From Clonostachys chloroleuca (taxonomy: Eukaryota > Ascomycota > Sordariomycetes > Hypocreales > Bionectriaceae): a stretch of DNA of 64,000 bases. Where the stretch lies: positions 7,626,001 through 7,690,000 of the forward strand of contig JBANAY010000004.1 in NCBI GenBank assembly GCA_037952775.1, read 5' to 3'. How positions within the stretch are numbered: position 1 is the stretch's first letter; each line of letters begins with the position of its first letter. Below the pieces are notes generated by a model, which ran no database searches, was not told the DNA's origin, and was given only the letters and a program-made list of their open reading frames with translations. Positions 35,960 to 46,607 of this stretch are shown here, piece by piece. A program made the position numbers and the translations under genes.

Positions 35960-36348
35960 ATGCTCTTCAAAACCACTGCAGTCTTGTCCACTTTGGCCCT
36001 TCTCTTCGCTGGCCAAGCCCTAGGTAGTCCCGAGGCGAACGGGGCCCTCATCGCCACTGACCCAAGTGAGTATTCTCCCCCTCCCCCGGTCTCTGAGACC
36101 CCAAAGAACTTGGAATAGATTGAATATACTCACATATCTCCTGGAAAAGAATCTGCCTGTGGATGTCCTAGGAATTGTAACCACAAGGCTGGGAGTAGCT
36201 GCAAGTTCTATGCAGGCAACTCTGACAAATCGACTGTCGTGAGTGGAAGTAAGTGCTGCCTAGACACTCATATTTTACTTTTGAAAATATACTAACGGGC
36301 AATGAAGAGTGTGGCAAGAGAAGAGACGGTCTGGTTTGCATCCCATAA
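35960..36348 (+). CDS. Small secreted cysteine-rich protein, 3 exons
   Basis: Exons 35960-36065, 36150-36248 and 36308-36348 (introns GTGAGT..AAAG and GTAAGT..GAAG) total 246 bases, 81 residues; each exon is too short for ordinary ORF calling. The first 21-22 residues are a clear signal peptide (MLFKTTAVLSTLALLFAG, then QALG). The mature part has six cysteines, the first three packed as CGCPRNC, then one after GSS, one in KCGKRR, and the last three residues before the end (VCIP), enough for three disulphides. This is the profile of fungal effectors or antimicrobial-type peptides. I cannot place it in a family. The exact reading-frame closure over three exons makes a chance model unlikely. Confidence 0.8.
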
Positions 36349-36634
36349 GGGCAAATCTTTCTACTATTAAGGATAGGAGGCAGGATACAGGATAGCTATC
36401 TTATTCAACGGTGCCTGTGGAGGTTGTTGCCTATTAGATGATCTCATAATAGGCAGTCAATAACAGCGCAGCTGGTTTGGTGCTTGTGTCCAACAAGAAT
36501 GAGAATACTTGAGTTTGGGTGGCGAGCGTACCCAGATCCCACAGCTCTTGAGGACCCGTCACGGAGACAAACCTCTTGGTTTGTAAGAATAGAGCATCCT
36601 GAATATAAATAACTTGCGTGTTAAGAATTATAAA

Positions 36635-36652
36635 TTCATGGAATTCCATGAA
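36635..36652. promoter_or_regulatory. 18-bp perfect palindrome, putative operator
   Basis: TTCATGGAATTCCATGAA reads the same on both strands and lies about 317 bases before the GST ATG. A related copy follows 50 bases later. Confidence 0.45.
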
Positions 36653-36702
36653 ACGAATTTAGCTGGGCTGTGAAAATAAGATATGTGGGTACGCATGGCG
36701 AA

Positions 36703-36720
36703 TTCACGGAATTCCGCGAA
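36703..36720. promoter_or_regulatory. Near-perfect palindrome with CGG-N4-CCG core
   Basis: TTCACGGAATTCCGCGAA differs from perfect symmetry at one base pair and shares the outer TTC..GAA and the GGAATTCC core with the first palindrome. The inner CGGAATTCCG is an inverted CGG pair, the half-site used by Zn2Cys6 dimers. It lies about 250 bases before the GST ATG. Confidence 0.5.
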
Positions 36721-36968
36721 ATAAGTAGCAGCAACATTGGATCTCTATCAAATTTGCTGTTACAATGCGCAGTTGGATTTGTAAGCTTATATACATTCTA
36801 GTTGGTGTTTTCCTTTTTGATTAGCCGTAAGTGTAGCTTCCATCTTGGCAAGACGAGATATATAACAGAGCTTGCAAGCTCGTTCTTTAGGCATAGGCCA
36901 TCTCAACACAATATTTCGCTTGTTAAATTCTTAACTTACCTGCCCCGCGTACGCCAGAATCCAAACAA

Positions 36969-37637
36969 ATGTCTAATCTAGTTTTGTATCGCTCCAATGG
37001 AGCTTGCTCCTTGGCACCGCATATCATCTTGAACGAGCTTGGTCTGCCCTTCACGTCTGTTGTCCAAGGCTCTTCCCCAAAAAGCACGATCCCTCCAACA
37101 GTTGAAATCGACATGGATGAGTATCGGAGAACCATCCATCCGCAGGGCTATGTCCCAGCACTTCGGGTGGATGATGTGATCATCACCGAGAATGCCGCCG
37201 TCATGTTCTACCTGGCGCGCCAGAAGCCTGAGAGGAAGCTAGACGGCAGCTCTCCGCTCGAGCAGGCACAAGTTATATCATGGATGAGCTTCTTGGCCGG
37301 ATTCCTTCAGGGCCAGGCATGGACTCCGCACTGGGCACCCAGCCGCTTCACGACCTCAGAGGATGCGAGCCAGCTAGAGGGGATCAGCAGCAAGGCAAAA
37401 GTCAAGGTTGATCACGGATACGACTTGATTGAGCGGCGATTGAAGGGCTTGTATGCTGTTGGCGAAGCAGATACTGTTGTCGACTTTTACTTGATAGTAT
37501 TCTACAACTGGGGACAGAATTATGGCGTCGACATGTCCAGATTTCCAAAGCTTGGAGCATTAATTGCTCGTATGGAGCAGAAGCAGTCGGTTCGAGATAC
37601 GATCAAGGCAGAGGGGTTGGTCACGTACTTTGACTAA
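36969..37637 (+). CDS. Glutathione S-transferase (bacterial beta-class/GstA-like)
   Basis: An intron-less ORF of 222 residues, normal GST length. The thioredoxin-like N-terminal domain (1-80) has the catalytic-region motif SNGACSLAPHI, with Ser at about position 14, as in beta-class enzymes that also use a nearby Cys13, and PQGYVPALRVDD and ITENAAVMFYLA for glutathione binding. The C-terminal helical domain (about 90-222) includes DFYLIVFYNWGQ, a degraded form of the N-capping region. It probably conjugates glutathione to electrophiles in the cytosol. It sits beside a regulator and an SDR, and two palindromes precede it, so regulated detoxification is plausible (inference). Confidence 0.9.
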   Translation: MSNLVLYRSNGACSLAPHIILNELGLPFTSVVQGSSPKSTIPPTVEIDMDEYRRTIHPQGYVPALRVDDVIITENAAVMFYLARQKPERKLDGSSPLEQAQVISWMSFLAGFLQGQAWTPHWAPSRFTTSEDASQLEGISSKAKVKVDHGYDLIERRLKGLYAVGEADTVVDFYLIVFYNWGQNYGVDMSRFPKLGALIARMEQKQSVRDTIKAEGLVTYFD

Positions 37638-38081
37638 ATGTGGATATGGAAATGTACCTTTTTGGCACCCAATGTCTTGTCAATGGACGGAAAGCTCAGG
37701 ATTTTGGTATTCAAGATAGCTGTTAGGCTATGATCATTCCAAGTACCGCAATAGGAAGTGCTTATTTACATATCTCATTCTGAGCTCTTCGAAGCTCTCT
37801 TTGGCTATGGTAGTCGCCGTTGACTGCCTTGTTAACTTCAATCCCTGTTCATGAGTGCGATATATGATTCTCTGAGATCATTGCCTCGTTACGCTCGCAA
37901 CTTATTTAACCACGCCCCAACCCTCAACGTAGCTACAGCTAGGGCCGGGGCTACCACTATCCCCGATCCCTGGTTTCGCTGACAAATATCCATTCCCGTG
38001 GACATGCCCTTGGGGGGCTGGAGCATTTACCTCAACCTTCACTCTTACTTTGCTGCTGAGTGAGGCACCAAGTATGGAAAA
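37638..38081. other. Intergenic, GST to regulator
   Basis: A stretch of 444 bases with promoter and 3' sequence only. No gene recognised. Confidence 0.45.
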
Positions 38082-39672
38082 ATGGACGGACAATCTCCTC
38101 TGCAGTGCGCCCTGTGCAGCAAAACTTTTAGCAAGGGTCAGTTGAGCCCCTAAATGGGATTACCGCAGCTAAGTTTTTGGTTTCAGAGTCGACATCGAGA
38201 AGACATTGGTACTACTGTCGGTCCAAAGCAGGAGCCAGTGTCTCGAGACCCAGAGCTTGTTATTCTTGTGTGAGACGGAAAGCTCGGTGCGACGAAGAGC
38301 GACCCTCATGCGGGAGATGCACATCTCGAAACATTCATTGTGTTTACCCAACCAACACAACCCAAGTTGTTAGCCGTGATTCGAGAATCCGGCGTCGTAA
38401 CAGCAGACTACACAAAAGAGCATCGCCGTCATTGGCTACTGACCTCACAAGTGTCGCAAATAATTTGGGAGCACAAGAAGACGATATGCATTCCGTTGCC
38501 ACATCTGCTGCCCCACGCTCAGAATCATGGGACCTGGGAGTCGTTGAATCCAGCTGGGACGACTTGGCAATCGACTTGAATCTTGTTTGCACGCCCCGAT
38601 TGTTCATCCAGCGGCCCAAGACGACGACCGGGGGACAGAGAACAGCAACCCTAATTCGCTATACGCTTCAATCCTATGCGCAGAGGCTGTTGCACCAAAA
38701 CGATATGCCGCCCTTCATTCACCCTTACTCCAAATCTGCCATTGGAGGTAGTGAACCTCGCATTGGCTCGCTCAATACATGTGCTAGCCTTCTTCATGTC
38801 CTGCATTGTGGAGTTCCAGGAAGCCCGGCTCTGTTTTGGAGGAATGTGCAGTGCGAATGTGAGCGTCTACGTAATGAGGTATGCTAATAACTAGGAGGAC
38901 TTTCAAACTGCTGATCTAGAATTTCTCATGCCCTCTCGATGAATAAGTGGGAACTACTAGCCGCTTTGCAAGCATTGGCAATATATACCATCGAAAGACT
39001 GAATACGGATGGAGCAGGGTATGAGACTCTGGATGCTCTATTGATCAGAACAGTGACCGTAGGACGGCACCCTAACTGTCATTTGATGTGTGAAATCTAG
39101 CTGATGGATGTAACGTAGGATTTGGCTCAACAATGTTCCACCATCGATATCAACGTCGACTTGAATCCTGAAAGACTGTGGTCTGATTGGATTTTCAACG
39201 AGTCTACTCACAGGTAAGTCATCATCTTATCTGATATACTGCAATGATCTCATCGCGGATGATTCGGTTGACAATGAGAAGGTTATGTATAGTTTATAGG
39301 GTGATAGATATGCTGGTGCACTTTGAGCCAGCAGCCATGTGCCCTTTTTACAACACCAGCCTCGTCATTGCGCCACTACCATCAAGGAAACAACTTTGGA
39401 AGGCCGACAATGCCAGTGCTTGGCATAGGGAGAGGGAACTGGGAGCAGGTGCGCAAACGTCCTTTGCATTGTTTGCCAATGGTGAGCTGGTCGATATGGA
39501 ACAAGTGCCGTTGCGTGTTCGCGACTGGAGAAGAGATTTGGGGTTGTTGAATGCAGAGTCCCAGTCAGAGAACACCGCGAATTGGAAGGAATGGTGTTCA
39601 GGCATGGACGAGTTTGGCAGTCTCATTATGCTTGTTACTTCATTTATAGATATGTGCTCACCAATAACCTGA
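38082..39672 (+). CDS. Dual-finger transcription factor (C2H2-like plus Zn2Cys6), 5 exons
   Basis: Exons 38082-38136, 38187-38878, 38948-39058, 39119-39213 and 39282-39672 total 1344 bases, 447 residues. The short first exon and the start of exon 2 form a C2H2-like finger (C9, C12, H25, C29, so C2HC), immediately followed by a Zn2Cys6 cluster with C43, C46, C53, C60, C63 and C70. The second half follows the usual fungal regulator domain (ALQALAIYTIERL, THRLCIVYRVIDMLVHFEPAAMC). This two-finger architecture is known in fungal regulators of secondary metabolism. The 69-base intron ending AATAAG is needed to keep the frame. Nuclear; a likely regulator of the neighbouring GST and SDR genes (inference from position). 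Confidence 0.88.
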
Positions 39673-40099
39673 GATGGCGAGATGGGCAGAGTCCTCACAC
39701 CCAGCACATTTGTACTTTAATGAGTGAGCCACACACAGAGTAGCCCCTCTCATGCCTGATTCGCTTGGACATCCACCCCGGATGATACGGTAGAGCATCA
39801 CATGTGATATGTCGATTTGGACTTTTGCTTTTAAGCGTCCGTGATGCTCGTCAGCCAACCACAATCCCCGCAAATGAACAGTACCAGATCCACCCGCGCG
39901 GTTGTGGGTCAGATCGTAGCTCCTACATGATTACGGGTTGGATTGGGAGAGTTGATTATCAATGGAGTTGATTATCAATGTAGAGTGTGCTGCCTTAGTA
40001 TAAATAGGAGGATATTCCTCATATCTGTCCTAGATTTCTTCCTGTATTCTAAACCAGATCAACATCTCTATTTAGTTATTTCTCACCCTTCGCTCAAAA
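39673..40099. other. Intergenic, regulator to SDR
   Basis: A stretch of 427 bases. A short direct repeat (GAGTTGATTATCAATG) occurs twice in tandem at about 39950-39981, and a TATA-like tataaatagg follows, about 100 bases before the SDR start. No gene. Confidence 0.55.
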
Positions 40100-40846
40100 A
40101 TGGCTGCCAATTCTGTTGTCCTCATCCTGGGAGCTGGGCCGAGAGTCGGCACTTCCGTCGCTGCGGCTTTTGCCAGGGATAGCTACCTTGTAGCTATAGC
40201 GTCTAGGAGTGGCACAGGTGGGAAGACTCCAGAGGGTTTTCTCTCCCTCAAGGTTGATCTAGCCGAGCCAGAGTCTATCCCTGGCCTGTTTGATGCAGTG
40301 AAGACGGAGTTCAACACTGCCCCGAATGTTGTGGTTTACAATGGGGCGGCACTCACGCCTCCCAAGGAGGATTCACTACTGTCGGTACCTCACGAAGCTC
40401 TTGCTTCGGATTTAAATACCAACACTGTTAGCCCTTATGTTGCTGCGCAGCAGGCTATCAAGGGATGGGAAACACTGCCCAAGGAGGTCAAGAAAACCTT
40501 CATTTACACCGGCAATAAATCGAACGTTTCTCTAATGCCGATGCCCATCACGATGACTCTTGGGGTTGGCAAGTCCGCTTCGGCATACTGGATTGGTCTC
40601 GCTGATACTATGTACTTGGCCCAAAGATACCGGTAAGTCTCTCTCATGCTCGAACTGCCACAGAAAACCGAATACTAAGCTCTTAGATTCTTCTATGCCG
40701 ATCAACGGAACGAAGACGGTAGTCCTGCTGGCTTTGGGCTGGATGGTCCTGCACATGGCGAGTTCTATACTCGATTGGCCAAGGACGAGAATGTGCCGTG
40801 GCATGCCACCTTTGTGAAGGGCCAGGGATATGTTGAGTTCAAATAA
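40100..40846 (+). CDS. SDR-fold protein lacking the catalytic tyrosine, 2 exons
   Basis: Exons 40100-40632 and 40687-40846 (GTAAGT..TTAG) give 230 residues. The dinucleotide motif GAGPRVG is at 11-17 and the NNAG-equivalent is VVYNGAA near 78-84. Where classical SDRs have YxxxK, this protein has L154-G-V-G-K158, keeping Lys but replacing Tyr with Leu. The nearby Ser is at SNVSLMP. The C-terminus (FVKGQGYVEF) is shorter than usual. It could be a non-catalytic or re-purposed SDR; it resembles small fungal SDR-fold proteins annotated only by homology. It lies tail to tail with a Zn2Cys6 gene. Confidence 0.82.
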
Positions 40847-40955
40847 AGGATAAGCCCATGTGGCCTATCCTCATGTCCTTCGTTGTCTATTTGCTCCATT
40901 AGTATCAAGGACATGCCTAGCCAATATATAGAAGCAAGAGCTGGTGCAACACCAG

Positions 40956-42698
40956 TCAGACTAGCAATACCATATCACCATGAGCTTTGAAGTATGCAGA
41001 AAAGTCTTGATACGCATCTTCCTCTTTTCTATGCCACACATTTTCCATGACCTGTAGTGCTTTCCGTGCCGTACTGAACACTATTGAGGGCTGCAACGCC
41101 TCCACCATTCGACGTATTTCATCTCGTTGGGCCGGCTCAGCGAGACACCCTGCAATGCAGAACGGCCATACCATCGAGCGTAGCAATGTACTGGGGGGTA
41201 ATTTGTTCGCTAGCAGGTCGATTATTTGGCCAACATGGTATCGGACCTCATCGCTCGCCGGCTGCCATCCAGACACCACGACAAGCAGGTAAAGGAAAGC
41301 GGCACGCGTCCAGACAAGCGTAACCAAACGTCGTGAGCTCGATACACCGTCATTCGGTGCGAGGAAATCCAATAAATTCCCACTGGGGTTACATCCTTTA
41401 CTAGGCTCGCTCTCAAGGCTCATGATTTGTCCTTCTAGGGCATTTTTAATCGGTGTCGCGCGGCTGGCCAGCTCAATAATATCGAGATTGACGGCGTTCT
41501 GGCATTCCCTTTTCCATTCGTCGAGGACTGCGATCTCACCAATCTGTAAGATTGTCGTGTTTTGACATCCGATAACTTCCTCCAAGTTTATTATAGGTTC
41601 GCACCCTTCAGTGCTCTTGAGTAGACTCTGGTGATACTGGTATAAGCGAGGTCGCTTTTGCAACGTGGTGCTGGCAATAACATCATCGAATAACAGAAGA
41701 GCGGTCGTGAAATAGAAAGCATCCTGCTCAGCGCTCGGAATGAGGATGTGCTCAGCCGGGGGGATGTATGACGATGGCCCCAGGCGGTCCATAAACGCAT
41801 TGAAATGCGCCCGTAGTCCAACAGGCTCAACAATGGCGGATCTGTCAAAGAGTTGACCGAAGAGTGCCAGAGCAGCATTGAGATGCGCGCCACAGTTCTC
41901 AAATGTCAGGGCTGCGACTTCAAAGTGAAGCATCTGCACGATACTGGCCATAATCTGTACTGCACCTTGGGGATTCTGGATGATATCCGACCCGCCCATA
42001 GCTTGGATTGCTATTTCCAGACTCTGAAAGGCCTCTCTGACTTGCGAGAATACAGTATCACATATGACCTGGCGGCTATCCGTCCCCTGTGCAAGGCAGA
42101 AGAAGAAGCAGCCTTGACATAATGTAGCTTGCCTAACAACCGGACTGCGGATCATCAGCTCCAAGATCCATGCCGTCCCGCCTCGTGCGATCGGGGGACG
42201 ATAGAATGGAAACAGGAAGGGGAGCACACTCTGGAGGTAAAATGTTGTGAGGATTGAGTCGGATCTGCCCACCACGCTGCTTCTGTCTAAATGAAAACAG
42301 CTTGTCCCTTGTGATGGTGACACATGTGACTCTTTGCTTCTATCTCTCCCGTTTTGCTTCGGTTCTGGCATCATGTTTTGGGGACCTGCTAATCTTTCGC
42401 CAGAGCCGGTATTGAACACCTTATCCCCAGACACATGCGGACGCTCGAACCGGCGGTATGGCGCATTCTGCTTCACTTCTCGTTTCAGCTGCTCTATCAT
42501 CTTCTCTTGTCTTGTGCCGCCATCCATCCACTCGGGCTTCTTGTCGCCGTAGTGGCAGGTGATGCAGAGGGCCGCACAAGTGTCACATACAGGGCGTTGT
42601 TCATCGCATTTCTTCCGTCGTAGTCGACAAGTCCAACATCCATGAGAAGTCCGTGACGTCCTGGACGGTGGCTCCATTGTAGTGTTCCAATCGGACAT
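40956..42698 (-). CDS. Zn2Cys6 transcription factor
   Basis: An intron-less ORF of 580 residues from ATG 42698. The zinc cluster is C21, C24, C31, C38, C41 and C48 (CWTCRLRRKKC then C-x6-C-x2-C-x6-C), followed by a charged linker with a helix (RQEKMIEQLKREVKQ). The rest (about 145-575) is the fungal-specific regulatory domain of the type with SILTTFYLQSVLPFLFPFY near residue 150 and an alpha-helical body, common in regulators next to metabolic genes. Nuclear, binding CGG triplets. Its stop lies 110 bases from the stop of the atypical SDR. Target genes unknown. Confidence 0.92.
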   Translation of the reverse strand: MSDWNTTMEPPSRTSRTSHGCWTCRLRRKKCDEQRPVCDTCAALCITCHYGDKKPEWMDGGTRQEKMIEQLKREVKQNAPYRRFERPHVSGDKVFNTGSGERLAGPQNMMPEPKQNGRDRSKESHVSPSQGTSCFHLDRSSVVGRSDSILTTFYLQSVLPFLFPFYRPPIARGGTAWILELMIRSPVVRQATLCQGCFFFCLAQGTDSRQVICDTVFSQVREAFQSLEIAIQAMGGSDIIQNPQGAVQIMASIVQMLHFEVAALTFENCGAHLNAALALFGQLFDRSAIVEPVGLRAHFNAFMDRLGPSSYIPPAEHILIPSAEQDAFYFTTALLLFDDVIASTTLQKRPRLYQYHQSLLKSTEGCEPIINLEEVIGCQNTTILQIGEIAVLDEWKRECQNAVNLDIIELASRATPIKNALEGQIMSLESEPSKGCNPSGNLLDFLAPNDGVSSSRRLVTLVWTRAAFLYLLVVVSGWQPASDEVRYHVGQIIDLLANKLPPSTLLRSMVWPFCIAGCLAEPAQRDEIRRMVEALQPSIVFSTARKALQVMENVWHRKEEDAYQDFSAYFKAHGDMVLLV

Positions 42699-43203
42699 GA
42701 CATTATATTTTGGAGGATGTGTGGAGGGAAGTGAAAGACTGTCTAGTGCCGTGGCGAACGGAACAATTTGGCTGACACAACGGGATGATTACGCGAGCAA
42801 TTCCGGCGTTAGCGGGGCTTATAAAGTCTTCCAGGGAGCAAGTCTCAGCAAGGTAGTTGTACGATCGCGATACCGGGCTGCGAGCTGCTCATGGCCTATC
42901 TACAACTAAGTTTGGCGGCTGGGTAATACATATTACTGACCAACCTAACGGTTTATACGAGGAATGCCCCTTCTACGCCTCTCAGCTGACCAAGGAGACA
43001 ATCTCATCGTAGTTTACCCATAGCCGGGGGGCTAAAATAACACGTGTTGTCACCCAATCATTGAGCGCCTACGCCTCTCCAGGGGTTCGGCTTCATTGAT
43101 GGCTACGTCTTACCGCCTTATCCAAGCATGATACATCTTACTGAACCCGCTCATCACATCTTCATCTGAAAACTGATATCTGGCCAGACTGATCTCTCCA
43201 TAA
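42699..43203. promoter_or_regulatory. Divergent intergenic region, Zn2Cys6 / F-box
   Basis: A stretch of 505 bases. It contains the palindrome AACACGTGTT (about 43040), a CACGTG E-box type site for bHLH proteins. No gene. Confidence 0.45.
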
Positions 43204-45010
43204 ATGGAATCTACTGGGCAGATCGCTGGTGGTCCGTTCTGCACTCTATGTGGAGGAACATTCCGCGCACACAGAGCCGATTCAGACACGCCACCTCTGA
43301 ATTGGACGTCGATAATCCGCCATGGTAAGCGCAAAGAGATCACGACCAGAAGTTGCAGATGGAGTCCGTTAACCATTCTCCTATTGAAATATAGCCTCAT
43401 GCATACTCAGCATTCGTACCTGAGCCATCCATGTTACGTGGCCTGGAGAGCCGCGGGAGGGCCCGGACCAGCCAACCCGGCTGTGGACATGACCGTACAA
43501 GGCTTAGAGCCGTACTATCTGGCTGTTTCTGTAGAAGATTCTATAGTGTTTGTGTTCCATGAAGCTTGTTGGCAGATGCTTGTCACCCGGCTAACGTACA
43601 ACACCGGTTCAGACCCAGGTGATTACTATGTGTCCTACTGGCTTTTCTATACCCTCGCAAGCGTCCCACGACGGAATAGACGGCTTCTTCCCCGCCATGG
43701 CTATCACGGAGTGATGCCGATTCTCGAATCAAACCATGTGAGAGGTGTATTGGAAGCTGTCATCAATTATATCCCCTTCCTTTTCATCTCTACACGAAGT
43801 CACACGTCCCAGCCAACAATGGACTCAGGAACTTTATTATCAACTCAAGACCTACCGGTGCCTACTTATGACCCGTTCCGGCAACTGCCCCCAGAAATTA
43901 TCTGGGATATTATTGTCTATCTTATGTACGATGACATACATAATGCACAACTCAGTTCCCGCCATTTCGCCATGCACACTTCCACAGCGAGATTGCCCCA
44001 GAAATTCTGGGCCAGCAGGTTCTCCCCCAAGATGGACATGGGCTTCGTCTTGGCTATGGATAAGAATGAGACGGGGTATGCATATATGGACTGGCGCAGA
44101 CTGTTTGATAACTGCATGAGCCTTCTTAAGCAACCTGGAAGCTTGGGCGACGGCTTCCGAAACCGACAACGCATATGGATATCACCGTCACCATCGAGAA
44201 TCTCCTATCGTCTATCACTTTCATACAATAGTCTACAACGAGACCTCCCTGGATTTTTCTAAGCACCCTTTAGGACAAAGGGTCTCGTGTACAGACCTTA
44301 AATATCGCGACCGTGCTGATCTACAGGAGATCATAAAAGACAAGACCCCGAGGACACGCGAGCTATTCGTTCGGCACACCAACCTCTCCTCAATAGAATA
44401 TTCAACTATCCTTTTTGACTCTGTGCCCTATATTTGCGGGCTAAGACTTTCATGGTCTGAAGTCGGCATAATAAACCCCTCTCGCACAAAAAGCGTACCT
44501 GTCGAGAAAGACGTATCTTTGTCAGAATTTTCCGTATGCTACTCCCCGGATGGAGTTCACGGCTTTTCGATCTTCACACGGGAGGCAAACGGACGTCTCG
44601 ATAGGCTGTGCATCGGGCGGACAGATGCTGTCTACCCTAACTCAACTACTAGGGCGTTACCTCGGCCCTCAGGCTCAGGTCCTATACTAGGGCTACGCTG
44701 CGAGTTTGACGTACGGCTGATCTATGCATCCCTAAGTATCTTGACTTTTATCTGACTGATTCTTCTTATCCAGGCAGTGAAAATAATGTCCATGCAGCTC
44801 ATATGCGATTTCCCTTCTGCACCAGAGCCGTCATGGGGGTTATCGGCTTCTCTCATTACCCAAGCTCGAGAATCGTCAGCGAGAAAATTCGGAGCTGTCA
44901 AGAGATTGTTTTGTATGACCAACGAGATGGTCTCAATACTCCCGACTGCACAAAGAAGGCTACGTTTCGAAGAGAGGAACTTATTTAATCATATCATCAT
45001 GTCACGATAG
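43204..45010 (+). CDS. F-box protein with two frame breaks
   Basis: It starts MESTGQIAGGPFCTLCGGTF, the Cys-containing N-terminus of a fungal F-box family. VFVFHEACWQMLV and then DPFRQLPPEIIWDIIVYLMYDD (the F-box) lie in the same frame. After QRIW (44177) the frame moves twice by one base: GG at 44177-44178 and TTT at 44219-44221 each look one base short. The downstream frame continues through SVPYICGLRLSWSE to CEFD (44716), and an intron GTACGG..CCAG leads to the last exon (44774-45010, ending HIIMSR). One N-terminal intron (GTAAGC at about 43325) is possible but I could not settle it. Assembly error or degenerating gene; the function of the family is unknown. Confidence 0.65.
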
Positions 45011-45063
45011 GCGCTCAGGGTTCTTGATAGTGTTATATTAGAATATTTCATACTTTTCACTTA

Positions 45064-46607
45064 GTGTCCCAGAATCTCCTTCACTTCGTACGTTTTACGA
45101 GCGAGTAGGAACCAAAGAGAAATGGTCAGAATGGCCACGGCGACAAGCACTGGCGAAGCATAGTTCATCTGGTCAGCGACGGCCGGAAGATAGTACGGGA
45201 AACAGTAAAAGACCACAGCAACAGCGCCCAAGCGAGCATGACAACATTCGCGATTAGTCCTAGCTTGGGATACCAGAAAGGTCCATGCGGGAAGTTAGAT
45301 CGGCCTTGCATGAGCATAAGCACAACGGGAATACTGTAGCTGATGTATTGGAGCATAAGACCCGTGGAGATGAGGGAATTGAAGGCCAACTCGGATCCAA
45401 GATACAGGCAACCGAATATCGCGGTGAATGTGCTAGACATTACCATGGACCAAATAGGCGTGTAGAAAGGTGCAGGGGCGAGCTTGCTCAGGTGCCGATG
45501 CATCGGGAAACCAGCTTCGCGGCTGATAGTCCATGCGATGCGAGACTGCCATGTCTGAATAGACCAAACTGCTCCGGCCGTGGTGATCAGAACTGGGACC
45601 CATAGTCCAACTGCGGCTGCTTTGCTGCCAGTAATTTGATAGAACAGGGCCACGGCGGAGTTGTCGCCAGATCCATCGATGCTCTCGACGTTGATCAACA
45701 CGGACATAATCACCAGAAGACCCGACACAAATCCAATGACGATAGTCCAGATGAGGGCTCTGGGGATGTTGGATTCGGGGTTGGGTATCTCCTCGGCAAG
45801 ATGGGTGGCGACGTCAAGACATGAAAAACTCCAATTAGCACCGTTCATGCCAATAATGAACGCAATCCCCTTCTGCCAGCCAGTCACATTGACAGACGAT
45901 ACGAAGAAATCCTTCGCAGTAGAGTGAGTCTTGGACATGGCGAAGAGTGAGATGAAGATCACCCCTATTGTCAGACAACTGAAAAGCAACATCACTTTCG
46001 AAATTTTAGGGAGCGCATGCTCAAAAGTTGCCAGTCCGAGAGTGAGGATATTCAAAATTTGATACCCAATGAAGATCATCCATCTCTGAACGATGAAATC
46101 GGGATTCAGCAGTTTGATTATCGAGAATACTCCTGCAGGAACGGAGAGACACGCCGAGGCACCTGTCGCTACCGCAGCGAGCCAACTGACCATGGCTGTT
46201 GCAAAAGACATAAATCGCCGATACCGGGGCGGAGCCAGGCGGTTGACCCAGATATATTGCCCTCCTGGGTGAGGGAAGGCAGATGCCAGTTCCGCGAGGG
46301 ATGTGGCCGTAGCAAGACCGACGCCAGCCATTAACAGAAACCCCCAAAACACGAGCGGAGAGCCACCCATTGGAAGCGTGCTTCCCAGGACTAGGAGGAT
46401 GCCCACAGCGGTATTGGTGGTTCCATATCCGATGCCAATTGCAGACAAGGTTGTGAAGGGCTTCTGTGTCTGGATCACGACACCGCCATTATGAATTGAC
46501 GACGGGGCTCTCTCCAACTTTCCGTTGTCAACCTTTTCATGCACAACGGGAGAGTCCTTGGCCTCCTTTGTTGATGACGGGCCGTCTCGGGATGATTCGT
46601 TATCCAT
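45064..46607 (-). CDS. Amino acid/amine permease (APC superfamily), one frameshift
   Basis: ATG 46607 begins a polar N-terminus of about 50 residues; longer versions need a GTG start. About 12 membrane helices follow. Family marks are SAIGIGYGTTNTAVGILLVLG in helix 1, ATSLAELASAFPHPGGQYIWV in helix 3, and the loop WQSRIAWTISREAGFP, all typical of fungal amino acid, choline or GABA-type permeases. Near the C-terminus the frame breaks at an AA pair (45220-45221). One more base restores VVFYCFPYYLPAV and the natural end (KTYEVKEILGH) at 45064, giving 1545 bases and 514 residues; without it the protein ends at 45165 with an unrelated tail. Divergent from a Zn2Cys6 gene. Confidence 0.88.

Larger units (their letters stand above)
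36349..36968. promoter_or_regulatory. Intergenic with GST promoter
   Basis: A stretch of 620 bases between the secreted protein and the glutathione transferase. It contains two related palindromes described separately. No gene. Confidence 0.5.

Noticed and set aside
36635..36720. Heat-shock elements
   Set aside because: The TTC and GAA units do not have the 5-bp nGAAn spacing; these are better described as palindromes.
38879..38947. A frameshift in the dual-finger regulator
   Set aside because: Using the acceptor AATAAG instead of ATCTAG gives a 69-base intron and keeps the frame throughout, so no indel is needed.
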